A stretch of DNA of 64,000 bases from Idiomarina piscisalsi (GCF_002211765.1 NZ_CP022133.1:1860001-1924000); one strand, 5' to 3'; positions 9,150 to 18,106 are shown, counted from the stretch's first letter. Numbers and translations: made by a program. Notes: generated from the letters alone by a model not told the origin.

Positions 9150-10340
9150 GTGGATAATATTTTATCGTTAATTGGTCGCGATCGAGAGCTGTTCTCTGGC
9201 GATATCGAACATCACGAAATGGAACTTTGCGAACAAGTTTCTTCTTCCAGCTTCCTTGTTTTAGGTGGCGCAGGTTCAATTGGCCAGGCGGTCGTTAAAG
9301 AAATCTTTAAACGCTCTCCTAAACGGCTTCATGTCGTTGATATTAGTGAAAACAACTTAGTTGAGCTGGTCAGAGATGTCCGTAGCTCGCTGGGCTATAT
9401 CAATGGCGACTTTAAAACCTTCGCTCTGGATATTGGCTCATTGGAGTTCGAAGCTTTAATGAACCACTACGGGCAGTATGATTATGTCCTCAATTTATCG
9501 GCTTTAAAGCATGTCCGTAGCGAAAAAGATCCATTCACATTAATGCGGATGCTCGACGTTAATATCTTCAATACCGATAAGAGCATTGAACACGCGATTA
9601 AACATGGCAGCCAAAAGTATTTTTGTGTTTCAACCGACAAAGCAGCGAACCCAGTCAACATGATGGGGGCGTCAAAGCGAATCATGGAAATGTTCTTAAT
9701 GAGGCGCAGTGAACAAGTGGATATATCAACAGCTCGTTTCGCCAATGTCGCATTTTCTGATGGCTCTCTCTTGCATGGTTTTAACCAACGTATTCAGAAA
9801 AGGCAGCCGATTGTTGCGCCCAACGACATTAAACGCTACTTCGTTACTCCGAAAGAGTCAGGCGAATTGTGTCTTATGTCCTGTATTTTCGGCGAAAACA
9901 GAGACATCTTTTTCCCAAAGCTGAGTGAAGCTCTGCACTTGATTACTTTTTCTGAAATTGCTGAGAAATACTTAAAACAAAGAGGCTTAGAACCCGTACT
10001 TTGTCAGTCAGAAGATGAAGCAAGAGCGCTGGCTTTAACATTACCAGAAAAAGGCCAGTGGCCATGCCTTTTTACAGGAAGTGACACCACCGGAGAAAAA
10101 GACTTTGAAGAGTTTTTCACTCACGATGAAACTATCGAAATGAACCGCTTTTGCAATATTGGTGTGGTTAAAAATGAGCTGAATTATTCATCTGACTTAC
10201 TGAAAAACTTTGAACACGAAATCCTTAAACTCAAGCAGTCAAAATGCTGGAATAAACAGGATATCATTGATCTCTTTTGTACTTTGCTGCCAAACTTTGA
10301 TCATAAAGAAACTGGCAAGTACCTCGACAGTAAAATGTGA
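9150..10340 (+). CDS. Nucleotide-sugar 4,6-dehydratase (LegB/PseB class)
   Basis: This 396-residue extended short-chain dehydrogenase should convert a UDP- or GDP-GlcNAc to the 4-keto-6-deoxy sugar, the first committed step. Rossmann motif GGAGSIGQ lies near residue 40 and VVDISENN follows. The catalytic region reads STDKAANPVNMMGASKR (Thr162, Asp163, Lys164). The usual YxxxK Tyr is Met172 with Lys176, as in the CapD/PglF/FlaA1 class. The start is GTG at 9150, which gives MDNILSLIGR. It is the first gene of a nine-gene operon and 9 bp before the aminotransferase. Whether it inverts C5 (pseudaminic) or not (legionaminic) cannot be read directly; the neighbours favour legionaminic. Confidence 0.85.
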   Translation: MDNILSLIGRDRELFSGDIEHHEMELCEQVSSSSFLVLGGAGSIGQAVVKEIFKRSPKRLHVVDISENNLVELVRDVRSSLGYINGDFKTFALDIGSLEFEALMNHYGQYDYVLNLSALKHVRSEKDPFTLMRMLDVNIFNTDKSIEHAIKHGSQKYFCVSTDKAANPVNMMGASKRIMEMFLMRRSEQVDISTARFANVAFSDGSLLHGFNQRIQKRQPIVAPNDIKRYFVTPKESGELCLMSCIFGENRDIFFPKLSEALHLITFSEIAEKYLKQRGLEPVLCQSEDEARALALTLPEKGQWPCLFTGSDTTGEKDFEEFFTHDETIEMNRFCNIGVVKNELNYSSDLLKNFEHEILKLKQSKCWNKQDIIDLFCTLLPNFDHKETGKYLDSKM

Positions 10341-10349
10341 ATTAGCCTT

Positions 10350-11513
10350 ATGTCACCAACGACATCTCAACTCAGCGAGTTTATCCGGTCACTCTATCAG
10401 ACCAATGAGTTTATTCCCTTGCACGCGCCAACCTTTGGCGAACGGGAAAAGCAGAATGTTCTCGACACGATAGAAAGCAGCTTTGTTTCCAGCGTCGGTG
10501 AATACGTCACTCGTTTTGAGAACCAAGTGGAGGCTTTTACCGGGGCTCATAGAGCAATCGCAACAGTCAATGGTACCGCAGCTCTTCACGCCGCTTTGTA
10601 TATGGCGGGTGTTCAGAACGGTGATTATGTCATTACTCAGGCGTTGACGTTTGTCGCAACCTGCAATGCAATCCACCACATGGCTGCTGAGCCAATTTTT
10701 ATCGATGTGGCTTATCAGACCATGGGAATGTGCCCTATAGCACTTGAGTCCTTTCTTGAAGAACATGCAATAACAGATGGACAAAATTGCATTCACAAAA
10801 CGTCTAAGCGAAAAATCCGTGCCTGCGTTCCTATGCATACTTTTGGGCACCCGGTTCAATTAGATGAATTACTGGCTATATGTAACAAGTGGAACATCGA
10901 GCTGGTAGAGGATGCAGCTGAGAGTTTAGGCTCACTTTATAAGGGACAGCACACTGGAACTAAAGCGCGTTTTTCAGCACTGAGCTTTAACGGCAACAAA
11001 ATTATTACCACTGGCGGCGGTGGTATGCTGCTGTGTGCCGATGAAACCGAAGGTCATAGAGCAAAGCACATAACGACAACGGCTAAGGCTGCTCACCCGT
11101 ACGAGTTCTATCATAACGAACCGGGCTTTAATTACCGAATGCCAAACCTTAATGCTGCTTTAGGTTGTGCACAAATGAGTCACCTTGAAACATTTATTGA
11201 GAAAAAACGTGAACTGGCAGAACAATACAAGGCGTTCTTTAAAAGCTCCAGTTTCCAGTTTATCGATGAACCTTCAGAGTGTCGCTCCAACTTTTGGTTA
11301 AATGCTATTTTGTGTGAGCATAGTGACCTGCGCAATACGGTCATTGAAGAACAAAATAACGCTGGGATTATGTGTCGTCCAGCATGGCATTTAATGAATA
11401 GACTTCCCATGTTCGAGCATTGCCCACGTGGTAAGCTGACGGTATCAGAGGATATACAATCCCGCTTGGTGAATATACCAAGTTCACCCATTTTAAAGAG
11501 GGATGACCAATGA
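10350..11513 (+). CDS. LegC-like PLP-dependent sugar aminotransferase
   Basis: This 387-residue member of the DegT/DnrJ/EryC1 family would put an amino group on C4 of the 4-keto-6-deoxy sugar, using glutamate. The PLP-binding lysine lies in FNGNKIITTGGGGML, and an aspartate in VEDAAESLGS binds the pyridine nitrogen. It follows the dehydratase by 9 bp and its stop overlaps the next start (ATGA). Length and the sequence around the lysine fit the LegC subgroup, named for the legionaminic-acid pathway, rather than PseC. The family call is strong; the exact substrate comes from context. Confidence 0.85.
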   Translation: MSPTTSQLSEFIRSLYQTNEFIPLHAPTFGEREKQNVLDTIESSFVSSVGEYVTRFENQVEAFTGAHRAIATVNGTAALHAALYMAGVQNGDYVITQALTFVATCNAIHHMAAEPIFIDVAYQTMGMCPIALESFLEEHAITDGQNCIHKTSKRKIRACVPMHTFGHPVQLDELLAICNKWNIELVEDAAESLGSLYKGQHTGTKARFSALSFNGNKIITTGGGGMLLCADETEGHRAKHITTTAKAAHPYEFYHNEPGFNYRMPNLNAALGCAQMSHLETFIEKKRELAEQYKAFFKSSSFQFIDEPSECRSNFWLNAILCEHSDLRNTVIEEQNNAGIMCRPAWHLMNRLPMFEHCPRGKLTVSEDIQSRLVNIPSSPILKRDDQ

Positions 11514-12658
11514 AGGTGACCGTTTTTACCGGAACCCGGGCTGATTATGGACTTTTATACTGGCTGCTTCACGATTTATGTGAAGACCCAGCATTTCATT
11601 TGCAGGTTATAGCGTCTGGTTCGCACTTATCACCGGAATTCGGTTATACCGCGAAGCACATCGAACAAGATGGCTTTAAAATTGATGAGAAAGTCGAAAT
11701 GCTGCTCTCCTCAGATACAGCACAGGGTACCGTTAAAAGCCTTGGCATGGGTATTATCGGTTACGCCGATGCCTTAACCAGACTACAGCCTGATGTTGTG
11801 GTTATTCTGGGCGATCGTTATGAAGCTTTAGGAATAGCCCAGTCTGCTATGTTAATGCGAATACCGATACTGCATATTCACGGTGGTGAAATTACCGAAG
11901 GTGCCTATGATGACGCCATTCGCCATGCCATTACCAAGTTGAGTTATCTGCATGCTACCGCAACAGAAAAATACCGACAGCGAGTCATTCAGCTCGGTGA
12001 AACACCGGAGCGCGTTTTTAATGTTGGCGCACTCGGCTTAGATCACATAGCTCGCACAGAACTGCTAGACCATAAAGAGCTTGCCGAATCCCTTGGCTTT
12101 GAGTTGCGCAAGGACTTTTTCGTTGTCACATACCACCCGGTAACATTAGCTGACGAACCGCCGGTTGAAACTTTCAGAAACTTGACTCAAGCTCTGGATA
12201 ACTATCCTGAGTTTGACGTCATTTTCACTTACCCGAATGCTGACGATGGCGGACGACAAATTATTCCGCTGATTGAGCAATATGCAGATGCAAATGAAAA
12301 TCGCGTTATAGCCATTCCATCATTAGGTCAGCAGCGTTACTTAAGCGCGATTAAACATGCCAGTGCAGTAATCGGAAACTCTTCGAGTGGAATTATCGAG
12401 GTTCCCTCTTTCAATACACCGACTGTCAATATAGGTCAGCGCCAGTTGGGCCGCTTAGCAGCGGAAAGTGTCCTTCATTGCGAAGGTTCATACGATGCTA
12501 TCGTCAATGCAATAGATAGAGCCGTTACTGCTGATATCGGTGAAAATATTAATAACCCATACGGACAAGGCAACGCCAGCCGTAAAATCATTGACATTCT
12601 TAAGTCTGCTAATTTGAATAGAACGAAGACTTTTTACGATATTGGAGAAAACCAATGA
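11510..12658 (+). CDS. Hydrolysing nucleotide-sugar 2-epimerase (NeuC/LegG)
   Basis: This 382-residue member of the UDP-GlcNAc 2-epimerase superfamily (GT-B fold) inverts C2 and releases the nucleotide, giving the free trideoxy-mannose-type sugar. Visible motifs are TGTRADYGLLYWLL at the N terminus, ILGDRYEALG, HIHGGEITEGAYDDAIRHAI, and the C-terminal IGNSSSGIIEVPSF nucleotide-binding loop. It overlaps both neighbours by 4 bp (ATGA), so translation is probably coupled. A NeuC/NeuB pair distinguishes the legionaminic/sialic route from the PseG route. Confidence 0.9.
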   Translation: MKVTVFTGTRADYGLLYWLLHDLCEDPAFHLQVIASGSHLSPEFGYTAKHIEQDGFKIDEKVEMLLSSDTAQGTVKSLGMGIIGYADALTRLQPDVVVILGDRYEALGIAQSAMLMRIPILHIHGGEITEGAYDDAIRHAITKLSYLHATATEKYRQRVIQLGETPERVFNVGALGLDHIARTELLDHKELAESLGFELRKDFFVVTYHPVTLADEPPVETFRNLTQALDNYPEFDVIFTYPNADDGGRQIIPLIEQYADANENRVIAIPSLGQQRYLSAIKHASAVIGNSSSGIIEVPSFNTPTVNIGQRQLGRLAAESVLHCEGSYDAIVNAIDRAVTADIGENINNPYGQGNASRKIIDILKSANLNRTKTFYDIGENQ

Positions 12659-13722
12659 CCCTTATTATTGCAGAAGCCGGGGTTAATCATAATGGCGACC
12701 GAGAGATGGCGCGCAAGTTAGTTAAGGCTGCCAGCGACGCAGGTGCTGACATTGTCAAATTTCAGACTTTCAAAGCACAGAATCTGGTCACAAAAGAGGC
12801 GCAGCAAGCTGACTATCAATCTAGAAACATCGGTAGAAAAGAGAGCCAATATGAAATGTTAAAGCGGCTCGAACTGACTCCAGAGATGCACTATGAGCTA
12901 ATTGCTTATTGTAAAGAGTTGGGTATTGAGTTTCTATCAACAGCTTTCGATGATGAAAGTCTGCGCTTTTTAGTCGGTGAATTAGGTCTAACTCGCTTGA
13001 AAGTTCCATCGGGCGAAATTACTAATGCTCCGTTCTTGCTAAATCACGCTCGTACGAAATGCGACTTAATTGTTTCTACCGGAATGGCAACACTAGCGGA
13101 AATAGAGAAAGCGCTGTCTGTTATTGCTTTTGGTTATCTCGATAAAGTAACAGAAAAGCCTACAGCGGCCGATTTTGAGGCTGCTTATTCTTCAGTTGAG
13201 GGGCAAGAATTACTTCAAAGTAAAGTCTCAATACTTCACTGTACAACAGAGTACCCCGCGCCTTTTGATGAAATAAACTTAAACGCAATGACTACGATAC
13301 ATCAAGCATTCAAACTTCCTGTTGGATACTCTGATCATAGCAACGGTATAATTATTCCCATTGCCGCAGCGGCAAAAGGCGCACGCATTATCGAAAAGCA
13401 TTTCACTTTGGATCGTGATTTAGAGGGCCCCGATCACAAAGCGTCACTCGAACCAGAGGAGTTGACGAATATGATTGACTCAATAAAAAAAATCGAAAAA
13501 GCATTGGGAGATGGTATAAAACGCCCCACACCATCAGAAGCTTTGAACAAACCAATAGCTCGAAAAAGTATAGTAACTCTAAAACCGATAAAAGAAGGTC
13601 AGAGAATCTCAATTGACGATATCGCAATAAAGCGCCCGGGCAATGGTCGTACGCCATTTGATTATTGGGAGTTAATCGGAAGTGTAGCGTTGAAGAGTTA
13701 TAAAGAGGATGAATTAATTTAA
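12655..13722 (+). CDS. Nonulosonic acid synthase (NeuB/LegI)
   Basis: This 355-residue enzyme condenses the free six-carbon sugar with phosphoenolpyruvate to the nine-carbon acid. It has an N-terminal TIM barrel (IIAEAGVNHNGDREMA, KVPSGEITN, HCTTEYPAP, GYSDHSNGI, EKHFTLDRDLEGPDHKASLEP) and a C-terminal SAF/antifreeze-like domain from about residue 290 (RKSIVTLKPIKEGQRIS). All typical metal- and PEP-binding motifs are present. The context favours a legionaminic rather than N-acetylneuraminic product, since 4,6-dehydratase and aminotransferase genes precede it. It shares one base with the following formyltransferase. Confidence 0.92.
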   Translation: MTLIIAEAGVNHNGDREMARKLVKAASDAGADIVKFQTFKAQNLVTKEAQQADYQSRNIGRKESQYEMLKRLELTPEMHYELIAYCKELGIEFLSTAFDDESLRFLVGELGLTRLKVPSGEITNAPFLLNHARTKCDLIVSTGMATLAEIEKALSVIAFGYLDKVTEKPTAADFEAAYSSVEGQELLQSKVSILHCTTEYPAPFDEINLNAMTTIHQAFKLPVGYSDHSNGIIIPIAAAAKGARIIEKHFTLDRDLEGPDHKASLEPEELTNMIDSIKKIEKALGDGIKRPTPSEALNKPIARKSIVTLKPIKEGQRISIDDIAIKRPGNGRTPFDYWELIGSVALKSYKEDELI

Positions 13723-14621
13723 TGAAAATAGGATACTTCGCAGATGGTCCCTGGGCTCACAAAGCTATTGAACTTTTGGCTAATGACCCAGATATAGAAA
13801 TCGCTTTTATTGTCCCTAGGTTTGATAAGCAAGATCCCGTTTTAAAGGACTGGGCAAAACAGCTTAGAATTCCCTTTCTAGTTTGTGAAAATGTCAATAA
13901 AAATAGCTTTCTTCAACAGGTTTCAGAATTCAACTGCGATCTTTTTGTTTCCATGTCATTTAATCAAATTATTAGGAAACCCTTGCTCGAAGTCCCATCT
14001 TTGGGTTTTATTAATTGTCATGCTGGAGCTCTGCCGTTTTACCGAGGAAGAAATCCACTTAACTGGGCATTAATCAATGGGGAAAAAGAATTTGGTATAA
14101 CCGTGCATTACATAGATGAAGGAATAGATACAGGCGACATTATTGAACAGAAAATGTTACCTATCTCTCAGGACGACACCTACGGAACCTTATTAGAAAC
14201 AGCAATCAACAACTGCGGACATGTACTCTTTAAAGCGATTAAGAACCTTTTCAATGATCAAGTAAGAAGAGTTCCTCAGAAGACAATTCACCCTGTAGGA
14301 ACATACTTTTGCCAACGTAAACCCGGGGACGAATTCATACGGTTCGACTGGACATCTGAAAGAGTATTTAACTTTGTCAGAGCACTAGCATATCCTGGGC
14401 CACTCGCTAAATTCCGATATGGTGGAGTAATCTATGATATTCATAGCGCAAAACTAATTGAAGATGCGCCAGAATATATCTGCATAGAAGGTATAGTCAC
14501 TAATGTGAATGGAAGTATTATTACAGTGAAGACACTGGATTCAACGATTCAACTTAACGTCTCCGCAAGCACTAAAAGTTCACCTTCGACTTTAAGAGTT
14601 GGAGCCAGACTAGACTTTTAA
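13722..14621 (+). CDS. Sugar N-formyltransferase-family protein
   Basis: This 299-residue protein belongs to the methionyl-tRNA/GAR formyltransferase superfamily, which uses N10-formyltetrahydrofolate. The catalytic triad is visible as Asn98, His100 (INCHAGALPFYRGRNP) and Asp136 (GIDTGDI). The 2- and 36-residue spacings match N106/H108/D144 of E. coli GAR transformylase. A C-terminal OB-like domain follows from about residue 205. It sits inside the nonulosonic-acid operon, where an N-acetyltransferase (LegH) is expected and none is found. It probably formylates the 4-amino group of the dideoxy sugar, giving an N-formyl legionaminic derivative. The family is certain; the substrate is inferred. 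The sequence looks AT-richer than the housekeeping genes. Confidence 0.85.
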   Translation: MKIGYFADGPWAHKAIELLANDPDIEIAFIVPRFDKQDPVLKDWAKQLRIPFLVCENVNKNSFLQQVSEFNCDLFVSMSFNQIIRKPLLEVPSLGFINCHAGALPFYRGRNPLNWALINGEKEFGITVHYIDEGIDTGDIIEQKMLPISQDDTYGTLLETAINNCGHVLFKAIKNLFNDQVRRVPQKTIHPVGTYFCQRKPGDEFIRFDWTSERVFNFVRALAYPGPLAKFRYGGVIYDIHSAKLIEDAPEYICIEGIVTNVNGSIITVKTLDSTIQLNVSASTKSSPSTLRVGARLDF

Positions 14622-14651
14622 ACTTCAGTAGAAATACCAGGCGATAATACA

Positions 14652-15704
14652 ATGAACGAGAGATGGAAACGAATACTTATAAAACCTAATCAATCGATTC
14701 GCCATGCTCTTGAAGTCATAGAGCAAGAGTCTTTGAGAATTGCGATCGTTATTGGGCAACAAAATGAACTGTTTGGCGTAGTTACTGATGGTGATATTCG
14801 CCGAGGATTAATTAGTGGTTTAGCTCTTACAGATCCAGTATCAAAAGTAATGAATTCGTCTCCAGTAACGGCGAGTAACACAGTTACCCGTAAAGAAGCA
14901 ATTAAATTGATGGAGTCCAAAGGCTTATTAGCTATTCCTTTGCTAAATCAAGGTAAAGTTGTCGGTTTAGAGACATTGCAAAGATCCGGCTCAGGACGTT
15001 CTTATGAAAATCCTGTTTTTTTAATGGCTGGAGGTTTTGGAACTCGGTTGCGTCCCCTTACCGATAACTGCCCCAAGCCTTTATTGAAAGTTGGCGATAA
15101 GCCCATTCTTGAAATTGTACTAAACAGTTTTATTCGTACTGGCTTTAAAAATTTCTATATCTCTACTCACTACTTGCCAGATATGATTCGAGAGTACTTC
15201 GGTGATGGTTCTAAGTGGAAAGTAAACATCCATTATGTACACGAAAATAATCCACTCGGAACTGGAGGCGCTTTAGGCTTATTACCAGACGATATTGAAC
15301 CCCTTCCCCTAATTATGATGAATGGTGATGTACTCACTAATGTAGATTTCGAGAAGGTATTAGAATTCCACAACCAATATCAACCGTTTGCAACAATGTG
15401 TGTCCGTGATTACGAGTATCAAGTACCATTTGGAGTCATTCAGGGGGAGGAGCATAAAGTAGTACAAATGAAAGAAAAACCTGTTGAACACTACTTTATT
15501 AATGCCGGGATTTACGTTGTCAGTCCAGAGTTGCGCCAACAAGTGAAGACTGACACGTATTTAGATATGCCCACGCTGCTAGAAAAAGTCATTGCGAAAA
15601 ACAACGACGTAGTGATGTATCCACTTCGCGAGTATTGGTTGGATATAGGTCGAATCGAAGACTATAAACGAGCGCAACTCGATATTATCAACTTGGATTT
15701 ATGA
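14652..15704 (+). CDS. CBS-domain sugar-1-phosphate nucleotidyltransferase (PtmE-like)
   Basis: This 350-residue protein has two CBS motifs at about residues 1-115 (for example IAIVIGQQNELFGVVTDGDI), then a nucleotidyltransferase domain starting at MAGGFGTRLRPLTDNCPKPL. The same layout occurs in Campylobacter PtmE, which makes GDP-GlcN for the legionaminic pathway. That suggests the pathway here runs on GDP-linked intermediates. CBS domains usually bind adenine nucleotides and may gate activity. The gene is 30 bp after the formyltransferase and overlaps the next gene by 4 bp. Confidence 0.85.
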   Translation: MNERWKRILIKPNQSIRHALEVIEQESLRIAIVIGQQNELFGVVTDGDIRRGLISGLALTDPVSKVMNSSPVTASNTVTRKEAIKLMESKGLLAIPLLNQGKVVGLETLQRSGSGRSYENPVFLMAGGFGTRLRPLTDNCPKPLLKVGDKPILEIVLNSFIRTGFKNFYISTHYLPDMIREYFGDGSKWKVNIHYVHENNPLGTGGALGLLPDDIEPLPLIMMNGDVLTNVDFEKVLEFHNQYQPFATMCVRDYEYQVPFGVIQGEEHKVVQMKEKPVEHYFINAGIYVVSPELRQQVKTDTYLDMPTLLEKVIAKNNDVVMYPLREYWLDIGRIEDYKRAQLDIINLDL

Positions 15705-16660
15705 ATATGAAAAAAGTGGCAGTTATTGGCTGCGGTAGTATAGGCCAACGCCATCTTCGAAATGTGAAAAACTTGTTCTCTGAAGCTGTGGTCTGCGCTA
15801 TCCGCTCTGGTAGTGGTAATACTTCATGCCCGGCAGCTGCCGATCGACTAATTCCTCTAAGAGAACTGGATTCCTCTTTTGAGCTTGCTATTGTCGCTTC
15901 ACCCGCTAATTTTCATGTAGCGCACGCCAAACATTGTCTTAATTTAAATATACCGACGCTAATAGAAAAACCGCTGGCCCAAGACTATACTCAGGGGCTG
16001 CATTTCGTCGACTCTTTGAACTCAAGTAATAAAAAGTTAGCCGCCGTCGCCTATTGTTTGAGATACCTGCCCTCTGCTCAATTTATGAAACAGCTAATTA
16101 AGCAGAAGCAACTAGGTCAAATATACAACGTTAACGCAGAAGTCGGTCAGTATCTGCCCGACTGGCGTCCCGGTACCGATTACAGTCAATCGGTATCGGC
16201 ACGTTCAGACCTGGCCGGCGGCGCACTAAACGAACTGAGCCACGAATTGGATTACATCAATTGGCTGTTCGGAGTCGATGAGGTTTTGTCTGCTTCACTA
16301 CGTCGCTCTCAAGAGCTAAATACCAATGTTGAAGAAATTGTCGATACCCAGATAAAGCTGAAAAATGGTGCAATAGGCACAGTTCACCTTGACTTCTTAC
16401 AAAAAAGACCTCATCGGAAATGTACTATTATTGCCGAAAAAGCGCGAGTTGAGTGGGACTTGATAGCTAATTCCATTACTCAATTTACTGCTAACGGCGT
16501 TACGACACTCTTTGATGACTGCGAGTATGACAAAAACCATATGTACCTGAATATGATCAATGACTTCATCGCACAAAAGCAAAATACGGCTAGCCTAAAC
16601 GAAGGGCTTGAGGTTTTACGCATCATTCAACATATTAGGGAGCGCGCCCAAAATGTCTAG
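15701..16660 (+). CDS. Gfo/Idh/MocA-family oxidoreductase (PtmF-like)
   Basis: This 319-residue NAD(P)-dependent oxidoreductase has an N-terminal Rossmann motif (VAVIGCGSIGQRHLRNVK) and the EKPLAQ motif near residue 90, which supplies the catalytic Lys. A C-terminal alpha/beta dimer domain contains GGALNELSHELDYINWLFG. Campylobacter PtmF is a homologue implicated in supplying the amino-sugar precursor of legionaminic acid. The start overlaps the end of the preceding gene and its own end overlaps the CMP-sugar synthetase, so it belongs to the operon. Confidence 0.8.
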   Translation: MNMKKVAVIGCGSIGQRHLRNVKNLFSEAVVCAIRSGSGNTSCPAAADRLIPLRELDSSFELAIVASPANFHVAHAKHCLNLNIPTLIEKPLAQDYTQGLHFVDSLNSSNKKLAAVAYCLRYLPSAQFMKQLIKQKQLGQIYNVNAEVGQYLPDWRPGTDYSQSVSARSDLAGGALNELSHELDYINWLFGVDEVLSASLRRSQELNTNVEEIVDTQIKLKNGAIGTVHLDFLQKRPHRKCTIIAEKARVEWDLIANSITQFTANGVTTLFDDCEYDKNHMYLNMINDFIAQKQNTASLNEGLEVLRIIQHIRERAQNV

Positions 16661-17345
16661 AACTATTGCTTTCGTCTTTGCGCGAGGCGGCTCTAAAGGG
16701 CTTCCGGGAAAAAATATCAAGGCTCTGTGTGATAAGCCCTTGATTCAGTATTCCATTGACCGCGCTCTTGCTAGCGAGCTTATTGATGATATCTATGTGT
16801 CAACCGATGACGCCGATATTGCTCATGTTTCACGAGAACGCGGAGCCAAGGTCATTGACCGTCCAAAAGAACTTGCCACTGATGACAGTCCGGAGTGGCT
16901 ATCCTGGCAACATGCCATAACCTGGGTTACGCAGCATACCGGATCTTTCGAAACATTTGTCAGTCTGCCGGCAACAAGTCCCTTAACGACTGTTGCTGAT
17001 GTTAATTCAGCTATCTTCCGACTAAAGCAATCCGATGCGGATATTTGCCTATCGGTTACACCCTCTAATCATCATCCCAGTTTTAATATGGTCACCTTAG
17101 ATGATGAGCAATATGCGAGCTTAATGTTTAACTCAGAAAGCAAAATTACTCGACGCCAGGATGCGCCTAAAGCTTACAACATAACAACTTGTGTTTATGC
17201 AGCAACAACAGATTTTGTGTTGGCCGCAAAAGGACTCTTTGACGGTAAAGCCACCGCAATAGAAGTGCCCAGAGAGCGGGCCGTTGATATTGATGATATT
17301 ATAGATTTTAAATTTGCAGAGCTGCTAATGACGGAGCGAAACTGA
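16653..17345 (+). CDS. CMP-nonulosonic acid cytidylyltransferase (NeuA/LegF)
   Basis: This 230-residue cytidylyltransferase activates the nine-carbon acid as its CMP ester for the glycosyltransferase. The signature FARGGSKGLPGKNIK and the LPATSPL motif are clear. The start at 16653 (MSRTIAFVFARGG) is used rather than an upstream in-frame ATG at 16608: it has GGGAG about 10 bp upstream and removes a 15-residue extension lying inside the previous gene. It overlaps the next gene by 1 bp. It would be LegF (PtmB) in the Campylobacter scheme. Confidence 0.9.
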   Translation: MSRTIAFVFARGGSKGLPGKNIKALCDKPLIQYSIDRALASELIDDIYVSTDDADIAHVSRERGAKVIDRPKELATDDSPEWLSWQHAITWVTQHTGSFETFVSLPATSPLTTVADVNSAIFRLKQSDADICLSVTPSNHHPSFNMVTLDDEQYASLMFNSESKITRRQDAPKAYNITTCVYAATTDFVLAAKGLFDGKATAIEVPRERAVDIDDIIDFKFAELLMTERN

Positions 17346-18073
17346 TGCTGTCAGGAAAAACAATCTTAGTGCTGGGGGCAAAAGGCCTTATTGGTCAGGC
17401 GGTGGTGCAACACATTGCTCAGAAAAGCGGGCGAGTTATTGCCGCTGACATAACCTCTGATGAGTCGACCTCTGCTAAAGTCATTACCCATGTTTGTGAC
17501 ATCACTTCGGAAGCCGATGTAGAGCAATTACTGAGTCGATACCCTGATATTGATGGTATCGTAAATTGCGCTTACCCAAGAAATAATCAATATGGTACCG
17601 ATGCGCTGGAAGTCTCCTCCTCCTCATTCAATGAAAATGTCGCTCTTCAGTTGGGGTCATGTTTTAATCTTTTAAAACACGCCGCAAAACACTTTAAGTC
17701 AAGACAAAAGCCATTATCGGTTGTACTTTTAAGCTCTATTTATGGCATTAAAGCTCCGGAGTTCTCCATTTACGAGGGCACCTCAATGACAACGCCTGTA
17801 GAGTATGCAGCGGTTAAGTCGGGATTAATTCATCTGACCAAATACTTTGTCAAATATATTAATCACTCAAACTTCCGTGTGAACTGTGTGTCTCCTGGCG
17901 GCATCGAAAATGGTCAGCCTGCGCCGTTTTTAAGCGCCTATAAAGATAAAACTCTCGGTCACGGAATGCTAGATGCTAAAGACATCTGCGGGAGCATTGC
18001 CTTTCTGCTCTCAAATGAAGCTAGCTATATCAACGGAACTAATTTAACGGTTGACGATGGATTTACCCTATAA
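17345..18073 (+). CDS. Short-chain dehydrogenase/reductase (PtmA-like)
   Basis: This 242-residue classical SDR has the Rossmann motif VLGAKGLIGQAV and IVNCAYP in place of the usual NNAG. Catalytic Ser lies in VLLSSIYG, and Tyr/Lys in VEYAAVKSG (YxxxK). The NCVSPGGI and C-terminal INGTNLTVDDGFTL motifs are present. Campylobacter PtmA is the corresponding enzyme in the flagellar legionaminic cluster, working with PtmF at an early precursor step. It is the last gene of the operon; Maf converges on it from the other strand with a 33-bp gap and no obvious terminator. Confidence 0.8.
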   Translation: MLSGKTILVLGAKGLIGQAVVQHIAQKSGRVIAADITSDESTSAKVITHVCDITSEADVEQLLSRYPDIDGIVNCAYPRNNQYGTDALEVSSSSFNENVALQLGSCFNLLKHAAKHFKSRQKPLSVVLLSSIYGIKAPEFSIYEGTSMTTPVEYAAVKSGLIHLTKYFVKYINHSNFRVNCVSPGGIENGQPAPFLSAYKDKTLGHGMLDAKDICGSIAFLLSNEASYINGTNLTVDDGFTL

Positions 18074-18106
18074 TTTTGAAAGAGAGTGATGCACTAATAT
18101 GCTTTT

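Noticed and set aside
9046-9279. A minus-strand reading frame across the start of the sugar operon
   Set aside because: It overlaps the promoter region and the start of a well-supported dehydratase gene, and has no family resemblance.
9150-13722. Pseudaminic-acid pathway instead of legionaminic
   Set aside because: A NeuC-type hydrolysing epimerase and PtmE/PtmF/PtmA are present and no PseG or PseH is seen, which fits the legionaminic route better.
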